64,000 bases of DNA from Bin87 sp965116785 (GCA_965116785.1 OZ220731.1:3596001-3660000), one strand, 5' to 3'. Numbered from the stretch's first letter, positions 1-10,757 are shown. Notes: generated by a model not told the origin, from the sequence alone. A program made the numbers and translations.

Positions 1-2
1 AT

Positions 3-3000
3 CAGTCCTGCGTTGACGACGTGAGCATCACGGTTGATGCAGTTTGGGAAGGTTTTACCTACACGTTGGCGGATCCTCCCGACTATGCCGACGGCGACGA
101 CATCTGGATCGCTTATACCGTCACCAACAATAGCTGTGGCGATGTAACCGTCACCGTGACTCTAACAGGATCAGTGAGCGAGGCGGCAATTCACGACGCG
201 GATGGCGCTACCGCGCCTTGTGCTGACGGGTGTAATGTCCCGGCAGGGTCGTCGGAATATGGCACAGTTCAATGGGATCTTAGCAAGCACCCCAACGCCA
301 CCAGCGAAAAGGTGGTTGCCACCGTCACTATCGACGCACCGTCAGGCTTCAGCGACACCGATACGAGCAACAACAGCGGCACTTCGACCGAGAGCATAAA
401 CATCGTCAATGACGTATCCACGGTGGATGTCGGCATCAAATCGGCCACGGCGTCCAAGACGGCTGCCTTGACCGGGGATGATATTGATTTCACCGTCGTC
501 ATCCGGAACGAGGGCGATGTCGAGGCGGACGCCTCCGTTGTGCTCGACCGGGGCGCCGATTCCGACGAATTGGATTCAGCAGATGTCTCGGGTCTGGCTG
601 CTGATGCAGAGAGCACAGTCACGCTCTCCTGGGGCACTGACGGGGTGGACGCGGGAGAACACAATCTGCGCGTGGTCGTTCAATCGGAGGGAGACGGCAA
701 CTCTGCCAATGACGGCAAGACGGTCACCGTGACACTTCGGAAGCCCTCCACGGACGTAGCCATCACCGGAATACTGGCGTCGGCAACTGAAGCGGTCGTC
801 GGGGACACGGTGGACTTCACCGTCGCGTTGGAAAATGACGGCGATGTCGCGATTGCCCCGACCGTTTCCCTATACAAAGGACAAGATGCTGAGGCGTTGG
901 GCTTGGCGACCCCTAGCACAATAGCCGTAGGCGGTACGGAGACCGTCATCATCTCGTGGGATACCGCGGGAGCAGCGTCAGGCACACACAGCGTACGTGC
1001 GGTCGCGACCGTTGCTGACGACGATGACTCCAGCAATGACAGCGCGGCCGTGTCGCTCACCTTGCATGATCCGGTGGACATCGAGCTGCGTTTCACGAAC
1101 TCATTGGCTGCGTCGGCGGTCAAAGGAAATGCGATCAGCGTGCCGTTTACCGTGACCAACTCGGGAGAGAGCGATACAGGCGGCGTGACGGTCAGTCTGT
1201 ACGTCACAGCGGAAGGCGAAGAACGAGGGGAGGCGGAATCTGAGGATACGAGGACCGTACCGACCATAGCCGTCGGCGATTCAGTAACCGGGGCATTCGA
1301 TTGGGACACCGGCGATATTGCAGTTGGCCGCTACGAGCTGAAAGTGGTCGTCGGAACGTTCGGCGACACGGACGCATCCAACAACACGGTCTCAACGAAC
1401 ATTGAAATACTGAACTGGCTCCTGCTGAAAGACGTCTCCCCGACGAGCGCAGAAGCGGTGACCGGCGATACCGTCGAGTTCACGGCTCAAGTGGGAAACG
1501 TGGGGACGGGTGAACTGACCGACGTGACGGTTGGGTTGTACGAATCGGGGACTGACGACACTCTTGCCGCCGTGGACTTCGCATCTGTGGCCACCGGCGA
1601 TACCGCCAACGCGACTATCCGGTGGGACACGGCGGGGCGGGATGCGGGCCAAGTTGAACTATCCGTCGCCGTCAGGGCGGACGGACAGGTTCCCGATGGA
1701 GATGACTATCAGTCGGTCAACGTAACGATTCGCAATCCCATAGCGTTGACATCGGCAACGCCGGCATCCGCGGACAACATTGCGGGAATCCCGGTGTCGA
1801 TCAACGTCCAGGTGCTCAACGAGAGCATTGCCGAGGTTACCGACGTAGAGGTCAATCTGGATGGCGACGGGGATTGCGAGAGTGAGGAAGGCAAAGAAGC
1901 GGAGAAGCAGAACGGCTGCGCGACAATCGCGTCGATCCCGGCCGGAGAGAAGGCCGTGGCTACCTTGGTGTGGGATACCGCCGGCGACGAACCCGGCGTT
2001 CACCAACTGAAAATCGTGGCCAATGTAGCCGGCTACAGCAGCGATGCGAACGATGATGTACCGCTAAGCGTGCCGCTCCGTGCTCCGGCGATGGCAGTTG
2101 CGCTCACGGGAGCGACCATTGAACGGAACGTGGCCGCCATCGGTCAAACGCTGGAAGTGACTGCCACTATCACCAACCACGGCGAGGTTCCCGTGGAAGT
2201 GCCGGTGGCCCTCTATCTGGTTGCAAGTGATCAAGGGACGACGGCTGCGTCGAGAGAAACGTCGCCGTCCATCGAACCCGGATCCAGCGCGGAAGTGACG
2301 CTCCTATGGGACTCCACCGGCGAAACCGTGGGAAGGCACGAGCTGAAAGTCGCCGCCGAACTTCCCGAGGACACCACTGACTATGACAACGAGGAGTTGC
2401 TCGAGTTTGAGCTCTTCCGGTCGGCATTTGATAGCGCTCACGATGTGGACACCTGCATAGAGGACGTGCGGGTCCGGGTTACTGACATCAGGGACTCGAG
2501 CGACCAAATACGCTCGCCACCGAATTACTACGTCGGCGAGACGATGAGGATTGCCTACAGCATCTACAATTTCAGCTGTCAGACTGATCTCACTCTCGCC
2601 CTCACTATGAGCGGACCCGGAGCCCAGGCTATCAGCGGCGTCAGTGCTGTCTGTTTTGCGAACTGCACCGTCCCGTTGGGCGGCAAGGTGGAGGGAGAAA
2701 TCGCGTGGACCATCCCGACGCTCCCAGCCTTGAGCGACCAACTCATCGAGGCTTTGGTCACCGTAGCAAGCCCGAGCGGTTTCGTCGATGTCGACGAAAC
2801 CAACAACTCCAACGCATCCACAAACCTGATCAATGTCGTCCACTCCGACGATGTTGTTGTACGTGTCGAAGAACACACCGACAACAAAGCCAGCACGGTC
2901 GAATCAATGGTCGAGCCGGAATTCGGAACGGTGGATGTGCGGATGGTATCGGCCAACCCGCTACAGACTGCGTTGCCGTTCGCCGCCGAAACCGTAGAAG

Positions 3001-6000
3001 TCGCTGTTGAAGTAGCCAATGACGGACCGACCGCAGAGCCGATCACCGTGCGGTTCTTCCTGGCGCCCGACGACGGCACCGACCCGCGAGAAATGTACTG
3101 GCACACGGTGGTCATTCCAGCGGGCCAAACCCGGATGGAGACCGTCGAAGTGCCGCTGCGGGACATACTGCCAGGCGTCCACACCATCGAAGTCCTGCTC
3201 TCGGCTGCTGTCGATCAGTCCGCCGAAAACGACGTTGCGACTTTTGAAATTACCCGGGCAGGCCCGATGGTACATGTTGAGATGCTGGTCGTCTCCGTTT
3301 CGCCCGACGTCGTGATCCTGGGCGACGCCGCCACAGTGTCCCTCGCGGTCCACAATAAAAGCGAAATAGCCCTCGTCCTGGACTTGGAATTATATGTAGG
3401 CGACGAATCCGAACCGGCCGTGACCAAAACTCTCGATGAATTGGCGCCAGACGGTCAATCCGAAGTGCAGATTTCATGGCCTGTCCCGGCATCGGGGCGA
3501 ATGTTGGGACCGCACACGCTGAGTCTGGTCGCCTCTTCGCCGAATTTAGGCGCCATCGCCACCGTCAGGTCTGAGGTGACCTTTCACATTGACGCCGAGA
3601 TATTGGACATCCACGCCTTGACCGGTGAGACCGCGATGCAGGGCGAAGAGGTCACCATCGAGGTCGAGGTGCAAAACAACGGGCCGGCCACCGTCAACGT
3701 GCCTATAACGTTACAGTTCCCGTCCCAGACCAAGAACCCGGAGACCCACTATCCTCCAGTGCCGTCAGGGTCGACTGAGAAAACCCGTTTCACCTGGAAA
3801 ACCAGAGATTACGCGGTCGGCGAGCACATGCTTGCCGCTACGGTGCCGGAGCAGCACAACATCACCAGTGGGGAAACGTCCGCGGAGCTTCCCTTCCAAC
3901 TCAGCCCTCTGACCATCACAGCCACGATCGTCGACGTCGCGCCGTATCCGGAGTTCCCTTCGGTGGGCGAGCCGATTTCGATAGCGGTGACGGTCAGCAA
4001 TGACGGGGCGGTTGCGACCAGGATCCCGATCACGCTGCACTTTCCGCCGGGCGGCAGACAGCCTGAAACCAAGCAGCCGCACGTGGCTCCGGGCGGGACT
4101 GGTACGGCGACGTTCGAGTGGCTGACCAGCCGCTACGCTGCCGGTACGCATCAGTTTCGCGTGGAGGTGGCGGCCGTCGACACTCCGCAACGGCGGTTCA
4201 CAATTGACCTGCTGCCCACCGTAGAAAACGTGGCCATTGTCGGCATGGGCACATACCCGGTCGAAACCGCGATGGTCGGCGAGCCGGTGGAGGTCTGGGT
4301 TGAAGTGCGGAACGACGGGCCGGTCCCCCTGAACGTCCCGGTTCGGCTCACGTTCCCGTCCGCCGGCAAGCGTCCTGCGACTTCGTCGCCACGCGTAGAC
4401 CCGGGCGAAACCGCGAGGGTCCGGTTCGAATGGAGAACCGGCAACTACGAGCCTGGCGATCATACCTTGACGGCGGCGATCCTGCTGGATGACAACATCA
4501 CGCTGGGACCCACCACGGATGAAATCGGATTCACTCTGACGCCCCTGATAATCAACGCGACGATCGTGGACCTTGCGGTCAGCCCTGAAGCCCCACGTGT
4601 CGGAGAACCGGCGACCATTACGGTGACCGTACGGAACGACGGCCGAATCGCTGCCAACATCCCGGTTACGTTGCACTTCCCGCCGGGCGGCAGAAAGCCC
4701 GAACCTCGCAGTCCCCGTGTAGATGTCGGGGATATGGGCGAAGCCGTGTTCACCTGGCACACCGGCCAGTATGATCCGGGCATGCACGATTTCAGAGTGG
4801 AAGTGGCAAGCGAACCGCCATCTGCGCACGAGTTCGCCATCGAACTGCTGCCGCCGACAGTCGACGTCTCCATCGTCAGCATGGGTTCCGACCCCAGCGA
4901 GACAGTGGTACGTGGCCAGGAAGTGAAAATCTGGGTGGACGTGATCAACAACGGCCCCTCGGCGTTGGATGTGCCGGTTCATCTCGCCTTCCCGTCGAGC
5001 GACAAGAAGCCAGAACGAAAATCTTCGCGCATAGAGCCGGGCGAAATCGCGAGGCTCTGGTTCGAGTGGAAAACTGCCAACTACGACCTTGGTGTTCACC
5101 TTCTGACCGCCGCGGTGCTTGCGGAATACAACATCACGGAGTTGGGCACGTCCGCCACCATCGAGATCAGGCTCGTCCCTGCTCAACTGATCGCGTCGAT
5201 AGCAGGTATCTCTTGGACGCCCAAAACGCCGGTGGTGGGCGAGCCTGTGCGCATCATGGTGAGCGTGCGCAACGACGGGCTCGTCGCGGCGAACATACCG
5301 GTCACGTTGCACTTCCCTTCGGGGGACAGGCAACCGGAAACGCGGCGCCCACGCGTGGAACCGGGAGCCGTCGGCTCGGCTGAATTCTTATGGCGCGCCA
5401 GCCGATACCAACCCGGTGACCACGTTTTCGCTGTTGAGGTGGTGGGCGATCCGCCTTCGACTCACCAGTTCACGGTGGAATTATTCCCGCCGAGAGTTGA
5501 CGTCTCCATCGTCAGCATGGGGTCCGAGCCGAGTGAGACGGCAGTCCAGGGCCAAACCGTGAAAATCTGGGTGGACGTGATCAACAATGGCCCGTCCGCG
5601 TTGAACGTGCCGGTGCGACTCACCTTCCCGTCGAGCGACAAGCAGCCAGAGCGAAAATCTCCGCGGATCGCGCCAAGCGAAATAGCACGCGTCGAGTTTG
5701 TTTGGAAGACGGGCAACTACGATCCCGGTATTCATGCCCTGACCGCTGAGTTGCTTGCGGAATACAACATCGCGGAGTTGGGCACGTCCGCCACCATCGA
5801 GATCAGGCTCATCGCTGCCAACCTGATTGCTTCGATATTGGATATCTCATGGAGTCCTGATTCCCCGGTGGTGGGCGAGCCTGTGCGCATCATGGTGAGC
5901 GTGCGCAACGACGGGCTCGTTGCGGCGAACATCCCGGTCACGCTGCACTTCCCTTCGGGGGACAGGCAACCGGAAACGCGGCGGCCCCGCGTGCTGCCTG

Positions 6001-6800
6001 GAGCCGTCGGCTCGGCTGAATTCCTATGGCGCACCAGCCGCTACGAGCCTGGCGACCACTTGTTCCGCGTGCGGATACCCGGTGTGGCGGGAGCCGTAAG
6101 AGAGTTCGAGATCGAGTTGTTGCCGCCGGAAGTCGACTTTGCCGTCCTCGATTTCAAGACACCGGATCCATTGCATCCGATTGTCAAAGGCGATTGGGTC
6201 GAGATAACCGTCGTCTTGCAGAACCAGGGGCCATACCCGGGCCGTGGCACGGTCTACCTGTTGAACGGCGCCAATCCTGATGCAATGTACGAGCAAGCCG
6301 CAAGCCTGGAACCGGGAGAGTTCAGAGAAGTGGAGTTCACGTGGAAGACATTGCGCTACCCGGTGGGCGGTTACGAATTACTGGCTCGCGTCGACGCGAA
6401 ATACGACACGGACCCCAGTAACGACCGCTCGGACCTGGCGCCCGTCCACCTACTGACCGACCGCGATATTACTGTCGGTTTTGGCAGCGCTGTGCGGCCG
6501 TCGGTTTTTGCTGAACCCACATCGGCGGCCGACCTGTCGTCGATACCCCGGTATCGCCAAGACATTGTGGTCGTCGGCAACAGCCAACCGCCGCTCGACC
6601 GGCCGGTGGTTACGCCGTCGGATGCGCCGATGGGCGTATCGCCCAAACCGACAGGCGGCGACTACGATCCCGCCCGCATGTACTGGCGGTGGCGTTCCGC
6701 CCAGGTCTCCCCCTGGGAGTGCGCGCGCTACCAGCGGACAGTCGGCGAGAGCCAGCCCCGCGCTGTGGCGTGCCCACGAGCGCCGGCGTTGGTTCGCTAA
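3..6800 (+). CDS. Giant CARDB-repeat surface/adhesin-like protein, 5' end outside the window
   Basis: Over 2,260 residues are visible, almost entirely tandem beta-sandwich repeats of about 100-110 residues. The repeats share cores such as VxVxNxG and a WDT or WKT strand near their end, typical of CARDB (cell-adhesion-related) domains. The frame is open to the first base. The residues before the first GTG (position 21), QSCVDD, match an internal repeat that begins DTCIEDV, so the gene starts upstream and the GTG is probably internal. Residues from about 1195 to 2035 form four alternating A/B repeat pairs. The last 120 residues are non-repetitive and proline-rich, with no LPXTG motif or C-terminal membrane helix. 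Likely exported and extracellular, in stalk or adhesion roles (inference). The stop overlaps the end of the convergent oxidase gene by 4 bp. Confidence 0.85.
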   Translation, partial: QSCVDDVSITVDAVWEGFTYTLADPPDYADGDDIWIAYTVTNNSCGDVTVTVTLTGSVSEAAIHDADGATAPCADGCNVPAGSSEYGTVQWDLSKHPNATSEKVVATVTIDAPSGFSDTDTSNNSGTSTESINIVNDVSTVDVGIKSATASKTAALTGDDIDFTVVIRNEGDVEADASVVLDRGADSDELDSADVSGLAADAESTVTLSWGTDGVDAGEHNLRVVVQSEGDGNSANDGKTVTVTLRKPSTDVAITGILASATEAVVGDTVDFTVALENDGDVAIAPTVSLYKGQDAEALGLATPSTIAVGGTETVIISWDTAGAASGTHSVRAVATVADDDDSSNDSAAVSLTLHDPVDIELRFTNSLAASAVKGNAISVPFTVTNSGESDTGGVTVSLYVTAEGEERGEAESEDTRTVPTIAVGDSVTGAFDWDTGDIAVGRYELKVVVGTFGDTDASNNTVSTNIEILNWLLLKDVSPTSAEAVTGDTVEFTAQVGNVGTGELTDVTVGLYESGTDDTLAAVDFASVATGDTANATIRWDTAGRDAGQVELSVAVRADGQVPDGDDYQSVNVTIRNPIALTSATPASADNIAGIPVSINVQVLNESIAEVTDVEVNLDGDGDCESEEGKEAEKQNGCATIASIPAGEKAVATLVWDTAGDEPGVHQLKIVANVAGYSSDANDDVPLSVPLRAPAMAVALTGATIERNVAAIGQTLEVTATITNHGEVPVEVPVALYLVASDQGTTAASRETSPSIEPGSSAEVTLLWDSTGETVGRHELKVAAELPEDTTDYDNEELLEFELFRSAFDSAHDVDTCIEDVRVRVTDIRDSSDQIRSPPNYYVGETMRIAYSIYNFSCQTDLTLALTMSGPGAQAISGVSAVCFANCTVPLGGKVEGEIAWTIPTLPALSDQLIEALVTVASPSGFVDVDETNNSNASTNLINVVHSDDVVVRVEEHTDNKASTVESMVEPEFGTVDVRMVSANPLQTALPFAAETVEVAVEVANDGPTAEPITVRFFLAPDDGTDPREMYWHTVVIPAGQTRMETVEVPLRDILPGVHTIEVLLSAAVDQSAENDVATFEITRAGPMVHVEMLVVSVSPDVVILGDAATVSLAVHNKSEIALVLDLELYVGDESEPAVTKTLDELAPDGQSEVQISWPVPASGRMLGPHTLSLVASSPNLGAIATVRSEVTFHIDAEILDIHALTGETAMQGEEVTIEVEVQNNGPATVNVPITLQFPSQTKNPETHYPPVPSGSTEKTRFTWKTRDYAVGEHMLAATVPEQHNITSGETSAELPFQLSPLTITATIVDVAPYPEFPSVGEPISIAVTVSNDGAVATRIPITLHFPPGGRQPETKQPHVAPGGTGTATFEWLTSRYAAGTHQFRVEVAAVDTPQRRFTIDLLPTVENVAIVGMGTYPVETAMVGEPVEVWVEVRNDGPVPLNVPVRLTFPSAGKRPATSSPRVDPGETARVRFEWRTGNYEPGDHTLTAAILLDDNITLGPTTDEIGFTLTPLIINATIVDLAVSPEAPRVGEPATITVTVRNDGRIAANIPVTLHFPPGGRKPEPRSPRVDVGDMGEAVFTWHTGQYDPGMHDFRVEVASEPPSAHEFAIELLPPTVDVSIVSMGSDPSETVVRGQEVKIWVDVINNGPSALDVPVHLAFPSSDKKPERKSSRIEPGEIARLWFEWKTANYDLGVHLLTAAVLAEYNITELGTSATIEIRLVPAQLIASIAGISWTPKTPVVGEPVRIMVSVRNDGLVAANIPVTLHFPSGDRQPETRRPRVEPGAVGSAEFLWRASRYQPGDHVFAVEVVGDPPSTHQFTVELFPPRVDVSIVSMGSEPSETAVQGQTVKIWVDVINNGPSALNVPVRLTFPSSDKQPERKSPRIAPSEIARVEFVWKTGNYDPGIHALTAELLAEYNIAELGTSATIEIRLIAANLIASILDISWSPDSPVVGEPVRIMVSVRNDGLVAANIPVTLHFPSGDRQPETRRPRVLPGAVGSAEFLWRTSRYEPGDHLFRVRIPGVAGAVREFEIELLPPEVDFAVLDFKTPDPLHPIVKGDWVEITVVLQNQGPYPGRGTVYLLNGANPDAMYEQAASLEPGEFREVEFTWKTLRYPVGGYELLARVDAKYDTDPSNDRSDLAPVHLLTDRDITVGFGSAVRPSVFAEPTSAADLSSIPRYRQDIVVVGNSQPPLDRPVVTPSDAPMGVSPKPTGGDYDPARMYWRWRSAQVSPWECARYQRTVGESQPRAVACPRAPALVR
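3600..6125 (+). repeat. Four A/B CARDB super-repeats, period about 636 nt (212 aa)
   Basis: Two alternating repeat types occur four times within the CARDB gene. A-type units start near 3600, 4218, 4858 and 5494. B-type units start near 3910, 4550, 5185 and 5820. The last two pairs are nearly identical at DNA level; for example the block from 5231 recurs at 5867, exactly 636 nt later, with only a few silent differences. This indicates recent amplification or gene conversion in units of one pair. Confidence 0.75.
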
Positions 6801-9727
6801 TTCGACTGCGTCACCACTGCGTCCCGCAGCACCTCGACCAGGTGACGCGCCCGGCGTCCGGCGCCGTGCTCCACCTGCTGGCGGCAGGACACGCCCATGA
6901 CCGCGACCTCGGCGTCGGGCTTGGCGGCGATGGCCGGGAATAGGGAAAGTCCACCGATCTGCATTGAGATGTCGTAGTGCTCCTTCTCGAAGCCGAAGGA
7001 GCCGGCCATGCCGCAGCAGCCGGCGTTGATCAGTTCCGCCCGGTAGCCCGACGGCATGTTGAGCATCGCCAGCGAACTGGCGGTTCCAACCATGGCTTTC
7101 TGGTGGCAGTGGCCGTGGAAGAGCACCTGCTTCTCCAGGCCGGAGAACTCCAGGTCCAGCCGGCCTTCCGACTTCGCGGTTGCCAGGAACTCGTCGATGA
7201 GGAACGCGTTTTCCGCCACGGCCCGGGCGCGGTCATCGGAAACGAACTCGGGGTACTCGTCGCGCAGGGTGAGCAGGCAGCTGGGCTCGCAGCCGACGAT
7301 GGGGATGCCCTGGCTGGCGTAGGCGTACAGGGCGTCGATGTTGGCGCGGGCCTGGTCGCGGGCCTGATCCAGCAGGCCCTTCGAGATCATGGGGCGGCCG
7401 CAGCAGCCGCCGTTGACCAGTTCCACCCGGTAGCCGGCCGCCTCCAGCACCTCGACGGCGGCGATGCCGATCTCGGGGTAGTTGTAGTTCATGAAGGTGT
7501 CGTTGTAGAGGGCGACCGTCCCGTGCCTGGCCTCGCCGTGGCCGTTCCGGTCGCGCTGCGCGAACCAGTCGGGCAGCGACTTCGATGCGAAGGAAGGCTG
7601 CTGACGCTGAGGGCTGATGCCCAGGAAGGTCGACGCCAGGGACTTGCCCAGCGCGGAACCGGCCAGCCAGTTGGTGATGGGAGCGTACCGGCTGCCCAAT
7701 TTGTTCAGGCCGTTGATGTTGGCAAAGAAGCGGGAGCGCAGGGGTACCCCATGCTCCTTATGGTAGTGGTCCAGGAACTCGTACTTGAGCTTGGCCATGT
7801 CCACGCCCGATTCGCACTCGGCCTTGCAGGCCTTGCACTCCAGGCACAGGTCCAGGGCCTGGTGGAGGCGATGGTCGGTGATCGAGCTCTCTGCGCCATC
7901 GGGCATGCGGCCGGAGAGGGCGGCGCGGAGCAGGTTGGCGCGCCCGCGCGTCGAGTGTTCCTCGTCGCGGGTGGCCATGAAGGACGGGCACATTGTGCCG
8001 TCCAGCTTGCGGCAGGCGCCCATCCCGTTGCACATCTCCACCGCGCCGGCGTAGCCGAAGTCCCGGGAGAAGTCCAGCGTGGTGTCCAGCGCCTGGGGCT
8101 GGTAGGCGACGCCGTAGCGCAGGTTCTCCGTCATGGGCGGGGTGTCGATGATCTTGCCCGGGTTCATGATGCCCTGAGGATCCCAGGTCTGCTTCAGCTC
8201 GCGGAAAGCGTCGTAGATCTGGTCGCCGAACATCTTGCGGGTCCAGACGCCGCGCACGATGCCGTCGCCGTGCTCGCCGCTCATGGAGCCGCCGAACTCC
8301 TTGATCAGGTCGGAGACCGCCTCGCCGATGGACACCATCTTGTCGATGCCGTCCTGGTTTTTCAGGCTGACCAGGGGACGGATGTGGAGACATCCCACGG
8401 AGGCGTGGCCGTAGTAGCCGGCCGTGGTGCCGTGGTCGGTGACAATCTCGTCGAAGCGGCGGACGAACTCGCCCATGACCGATGGGTCGACGGCGGGATC
8501 CTCCACAAAGGGTATGGGCTTGGCGTCGCCGCGGGTGCTCATGAGCAGGCCCAGACCGCCCTTGCGCAGGTTCCACACGGCGGCCTGGCCGGCCCGGTCC
8601 AGGATGTTGACGCAGGCGTAGGCGAGACCGATGTCGGCCTTCAGGCCGTCCATCCTGGCGGTCAGCTCGGCTTCGGTTTCCCCGTAGAACTCGACCACCA
8701 GCATGGCCCCGGGATCGCCCTCCACGAAACCGGGAAGCCGCGCCGTTCCCATGGCTTCGCGGGAACGGTCGAGGACCATCTTGTCGATCAGCTCGATGGA
8801 CGACGGCTCGTGGCGCAGGACGCGGGTGGTGGCCTCGCTGGCGTCGTAGATGGTGCGGAAGTGCAGCACGGACAGCGACGTCATGGTGGGCCTCGGCACC
8901 AGGTTGACCTTGGCCTCGGTAACCACGCACAGGGTGCCCTCGGAACCCACAACCATGCGGGCCAGGTTCACCGGACCGCCCCCGTAAGCGTCATCCAGGA
9001 TGAACTCGTCCAGGTTGTAGCCGCTGACCCGGCGCTGGATCTTGGCGTAGGTGCGGTCGATCTCGTCCTTCTGCTCGCGGGCGATACGCAGCACGCCTCG
9101 ATAGATGTCGCCCTCCAGACCGGAGGCGCTGACGCGCGATTCCAGCTCGGCAGCCGTGAGTTCGCCGAAGTGGGCGGTGGACCCATCGGAGAGAATCACG
9201 TCCAGTTCCTGGATGTGATCCAGGGTCTTGCCGTAGATGACAGAGTGGGCGCCGCAGGTGTTGTTGCCGATGCCGCCGCCGACGCAGGCCCGGTTGGCGG
9301 TGGTTGGGTCGGGAGCGTACTGGAGGCCGTGCGGCCCCATCTGGCGGGTGAGTTGGTCCAGAATGATGCCAGGTTGGACGCGGGCCCACTGCTCTTCGGC
9401 GTTCACCTCGAGGACGTTGTTCAGGTACTTGCTGAAGTCCATGACGATGGCGTGGTTGACGGTCTGGCCGGCGAGGCTGGTGCCGCCGGAGCGGGGGAGC
9501 ACGGGGATGCCTTCGCGGGCGGCGAACTCGACCACGGCCTGCACATCGGCGGAGGAGCGCGGGATCACCACGCCCACCGGTTCCATCTGGTAGATGCTGG
9601 CGTCGGTGCTGTAGAGCAGGCGGGAGTGTGGGTCGAAACGCACCTCGCCGTCGACGCGGCGGCTCAACTCGTCAGCAATCTCCTGGCGTTCGCGGCCGCG
9701 AATCCTGCGTTCCATTACCGTCGCCAT
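6797..9727 (-). CDS. FAD-linked oxidase fused to CCG-type Fe-S oxidoreductase (GlcD/D-lactate dehydrogenase-like)
   Basis: A 976-aa fusion. The N-terminal PCMH-type FAD-binding domain (about residues 40-215) contains SGGTSLAGQ and GGGIGNNTCG. A FAD oxidase C-terminal domain follows to about 530. Two cysteine clusters (CNGMGACRK near 565 and CLECKACKAEC near 628) look like 4Fe-4S sites. Two CCG cysteine-rich domains follow (CCGRPM near 772, CCGMAG near 900). The family oxidises 2-hydroxy acids such as D-lactate or glycolate and passes electrons to the respiratory chain; the exact substrate is not readable here. Start at 9727 is backed by GGGAGG nine bases upstream. It stands alone and converges on the CARDB gene. 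Confidence 0.88.
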   Translation of the reverse strand: MATVMERRIRGRERQEIADELSRRVDGEVRFDPHSRLLYSTDASIYQMEPVGVVIPRSSADVQAVVEFAAREGIPVLPRSGGTSLAGQTVNHAIVMDFSKYLNNVLEVNAEEQWARVQPGIILDQLTRQMGPHGLQYAPDPTTANRACVGGGIGNNTCGAHSVIYGKTLDHIQELDVILSDGSTAHFGELTAAELESRVSASGLEGDIYRGVLRIAREQKDEIDRTYAKIQRRVSGYNLDEFILDDAYGGGPVNLARMVVGSEGTLCVVTEAKVNLVPRPTMTSLSVLHFRTIYDASEATTRVLRHEPSSIELIDKMVLDRSREAMGTARLPGFVEGDPGAMLVVEFYGETEAELTARMDGLKADIGLAYACVNILDRAGQAAVWNLRKGGLGLLMSTRGDAKPIPFVEDPAVDPSVMGEFVRRFDEIVTDHGTTAGYYGHASVGCLHIRPLVSLKNQDGIDKMVSIGEAVSDLIKEFGGSMSGEHGDGIVRGVWTRKMFGDQIYDAFRELKQTWDPQGIMNPGKIIDTPPMTENLRYGVAYQPQALDTTLDFSRDFGYAGAVEMCNGMGACRKLDGTMCPSFMATRDEEHSTRGRANLLRAALSGRMPDGAESSITDHRLHQALDLCLECKACKAECESGVDMAKLKYEFLDHYHKEHGVPLRSRFFANINGLNKLGSRYAPITNWLAGSALGKSLASTFLGISPQRQQPSFASKSLPDWFAQRDRNGHGEARHGTVALYNDTFMNYNYPEIGIAAVEVLEAAGYRVELVNGGCCGRPMISKGLLDQARDQARANIDALYAYASQGIPIVGCEPSCLLTLRDEYPEFVSDDRARAVAENAFLIDEFLATAKSEGRLDLEFSGLEKQVLFHGHCHQKAMVGTASSLAMLNMPSGYRAELINAGCCGMAGSFGFEKEHYDISMQIGGLSLFPAIAAKPDAEVAVMGVSCRQQVEHGAGRRARHLVEVLRDAVVTQSN

Positions 9728-9956
9728 CTATGGTCCTCCCTGGTATGCCGAGCCCATGCCGTGTATCTGTTGAATCGAACGGGAGAAAGGATTGGGTGGT
9801 GGAAATAGCGGACATTCCACGCTCATCCGTCCGGGTCGGCGTCGGCCGAAGTATAGCACGCGGGTACCCATTCCCCTGCTGGAGAAACAGTTCCCCGTAG
9901 CAACAGGAAGCCCGTGTTATATTGGCGCGACCAATCGACCCACGAGAGGCGGCGAC

Positions 9957-10667
9957 ATGACCACTCAATCCGGCTCGGGCGAGCAACAACCGGAAAACCG
10001 CATCGGCATGATGATCGAAAAGGTCATGGTCGGCCCGCCCCACGAAGGAGAGGCCGGCCAGGGTCTGATGATCTGCACCAACCGGGGCGACATTCCGGCC
10101 ATCCTGCACGCCGCGGAGGAGACCACGAGAGCCGTGGTCTGGGTCTGCGGAGCCCGGGGCGGGTTTGGTGGGCCGGGCAGCGGGCTGTACGCCGAGCTGG
10201 CGGAGGAGATGACCGGCCAAGGCATCACGTCCCTGCGGATGGACTACCGTTATCCCAATGACATCCAGGAGTGCGCCCTGGACCTGGTGGCGGGCTGCAA
10301 CTTCCTGCGCGCGACTGGGCATGGACCGCCCATCGTGGTGGGACACTCCTTCGGGGGCGCGGTGGTCATCGCGGCCGGCGCGGTCAGCGACAACATCGCC
10401 GGCGTGGTGTCGCTGTCGCCGCAGACCTACGGGGCCCAGGGGGCCGGCATGATCGCGCCCAAACCGCTGTTGGTGGTGCACGGCAAGGCGGATACGCGCC
10501 TGCCCTTCTCGTGCGCGGTGGCCATCCACGACTGGGCCAAAGAACCCAAGGAACTGGTGCTGTACGAGGGCGCAGAGCACCGCCTGGACGAGTGCCGGGA
10601 AGAACTGGGCGACCTGCTGCGCACCTGGATACCGGAGCATCTGCCGGAGGCTGAACTGACTGAATAG
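9957..10667 (+). CDS. Alpha/beta hydrolase (dienelactone-hydrolase-like)
   Basis: 236 aa, starting at the ATG at 9957, preceded by GAGAGGCGG; an in-frame upstream extension looks non-coding. The nucleophile elbow is GHSFGGAVV, the acidic residue is probably in HGKADTRLPF, and the histidine is in GAEHRLDE, giving a complete Ser-Asp-His triad in the expected order. The size fits small cytosolic esterases and dienelactone hydrolases. It is followed after 90 bp by a TIM-barrel isomerase on the same strand, possibly one catabolic unit. Substrate unknown. Confidence 0.8.
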   Translation: MTTQSGSGEQQPENRIGMMIEKVMVGPPHEGEAGQGLMICTNRGDIPAILHAAEETTRAVVWVCGARGGFGGPGSGLYAELAEEMTGQGITSLRMDYRYPNDIQECALDLVAGCNFLRATGHGPPIVVGHSFGGAVVIAAGAVSDNIAGVVSLSPQTYGAQGAGMIAPKPLLVVHGKADTRLPFSCAVAIHDWAKEPKELVLYEGAEHRLDECREELGDLLRTWIPEHLPEAELTE

Positions 10668-10757
10668 AAGACCACGAGGATACGGGTCCATGCGGGATCG
10701 GCGTTGCGCCCGTCCCGCACGAGCGGGTCTGTTGCATCGGACCGGAGGGACGGCACG

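Noticed and set aside
3765..5333. A 522-codon antisense frame under the CARDB gene.
   Set aside because: Arg/His-rich mirror of the repeat protein, no family resemblance, and it covers only the repetitive part.
6977..9808. A 943-codon open frame on the plus strand opposite the FAD/Fe-S oxidase.
   Set aside because: It is the mirror frame of a clearly conserved oxidase in GC-rich DNA; its translation is Val/Gly/His-rich without any domain.
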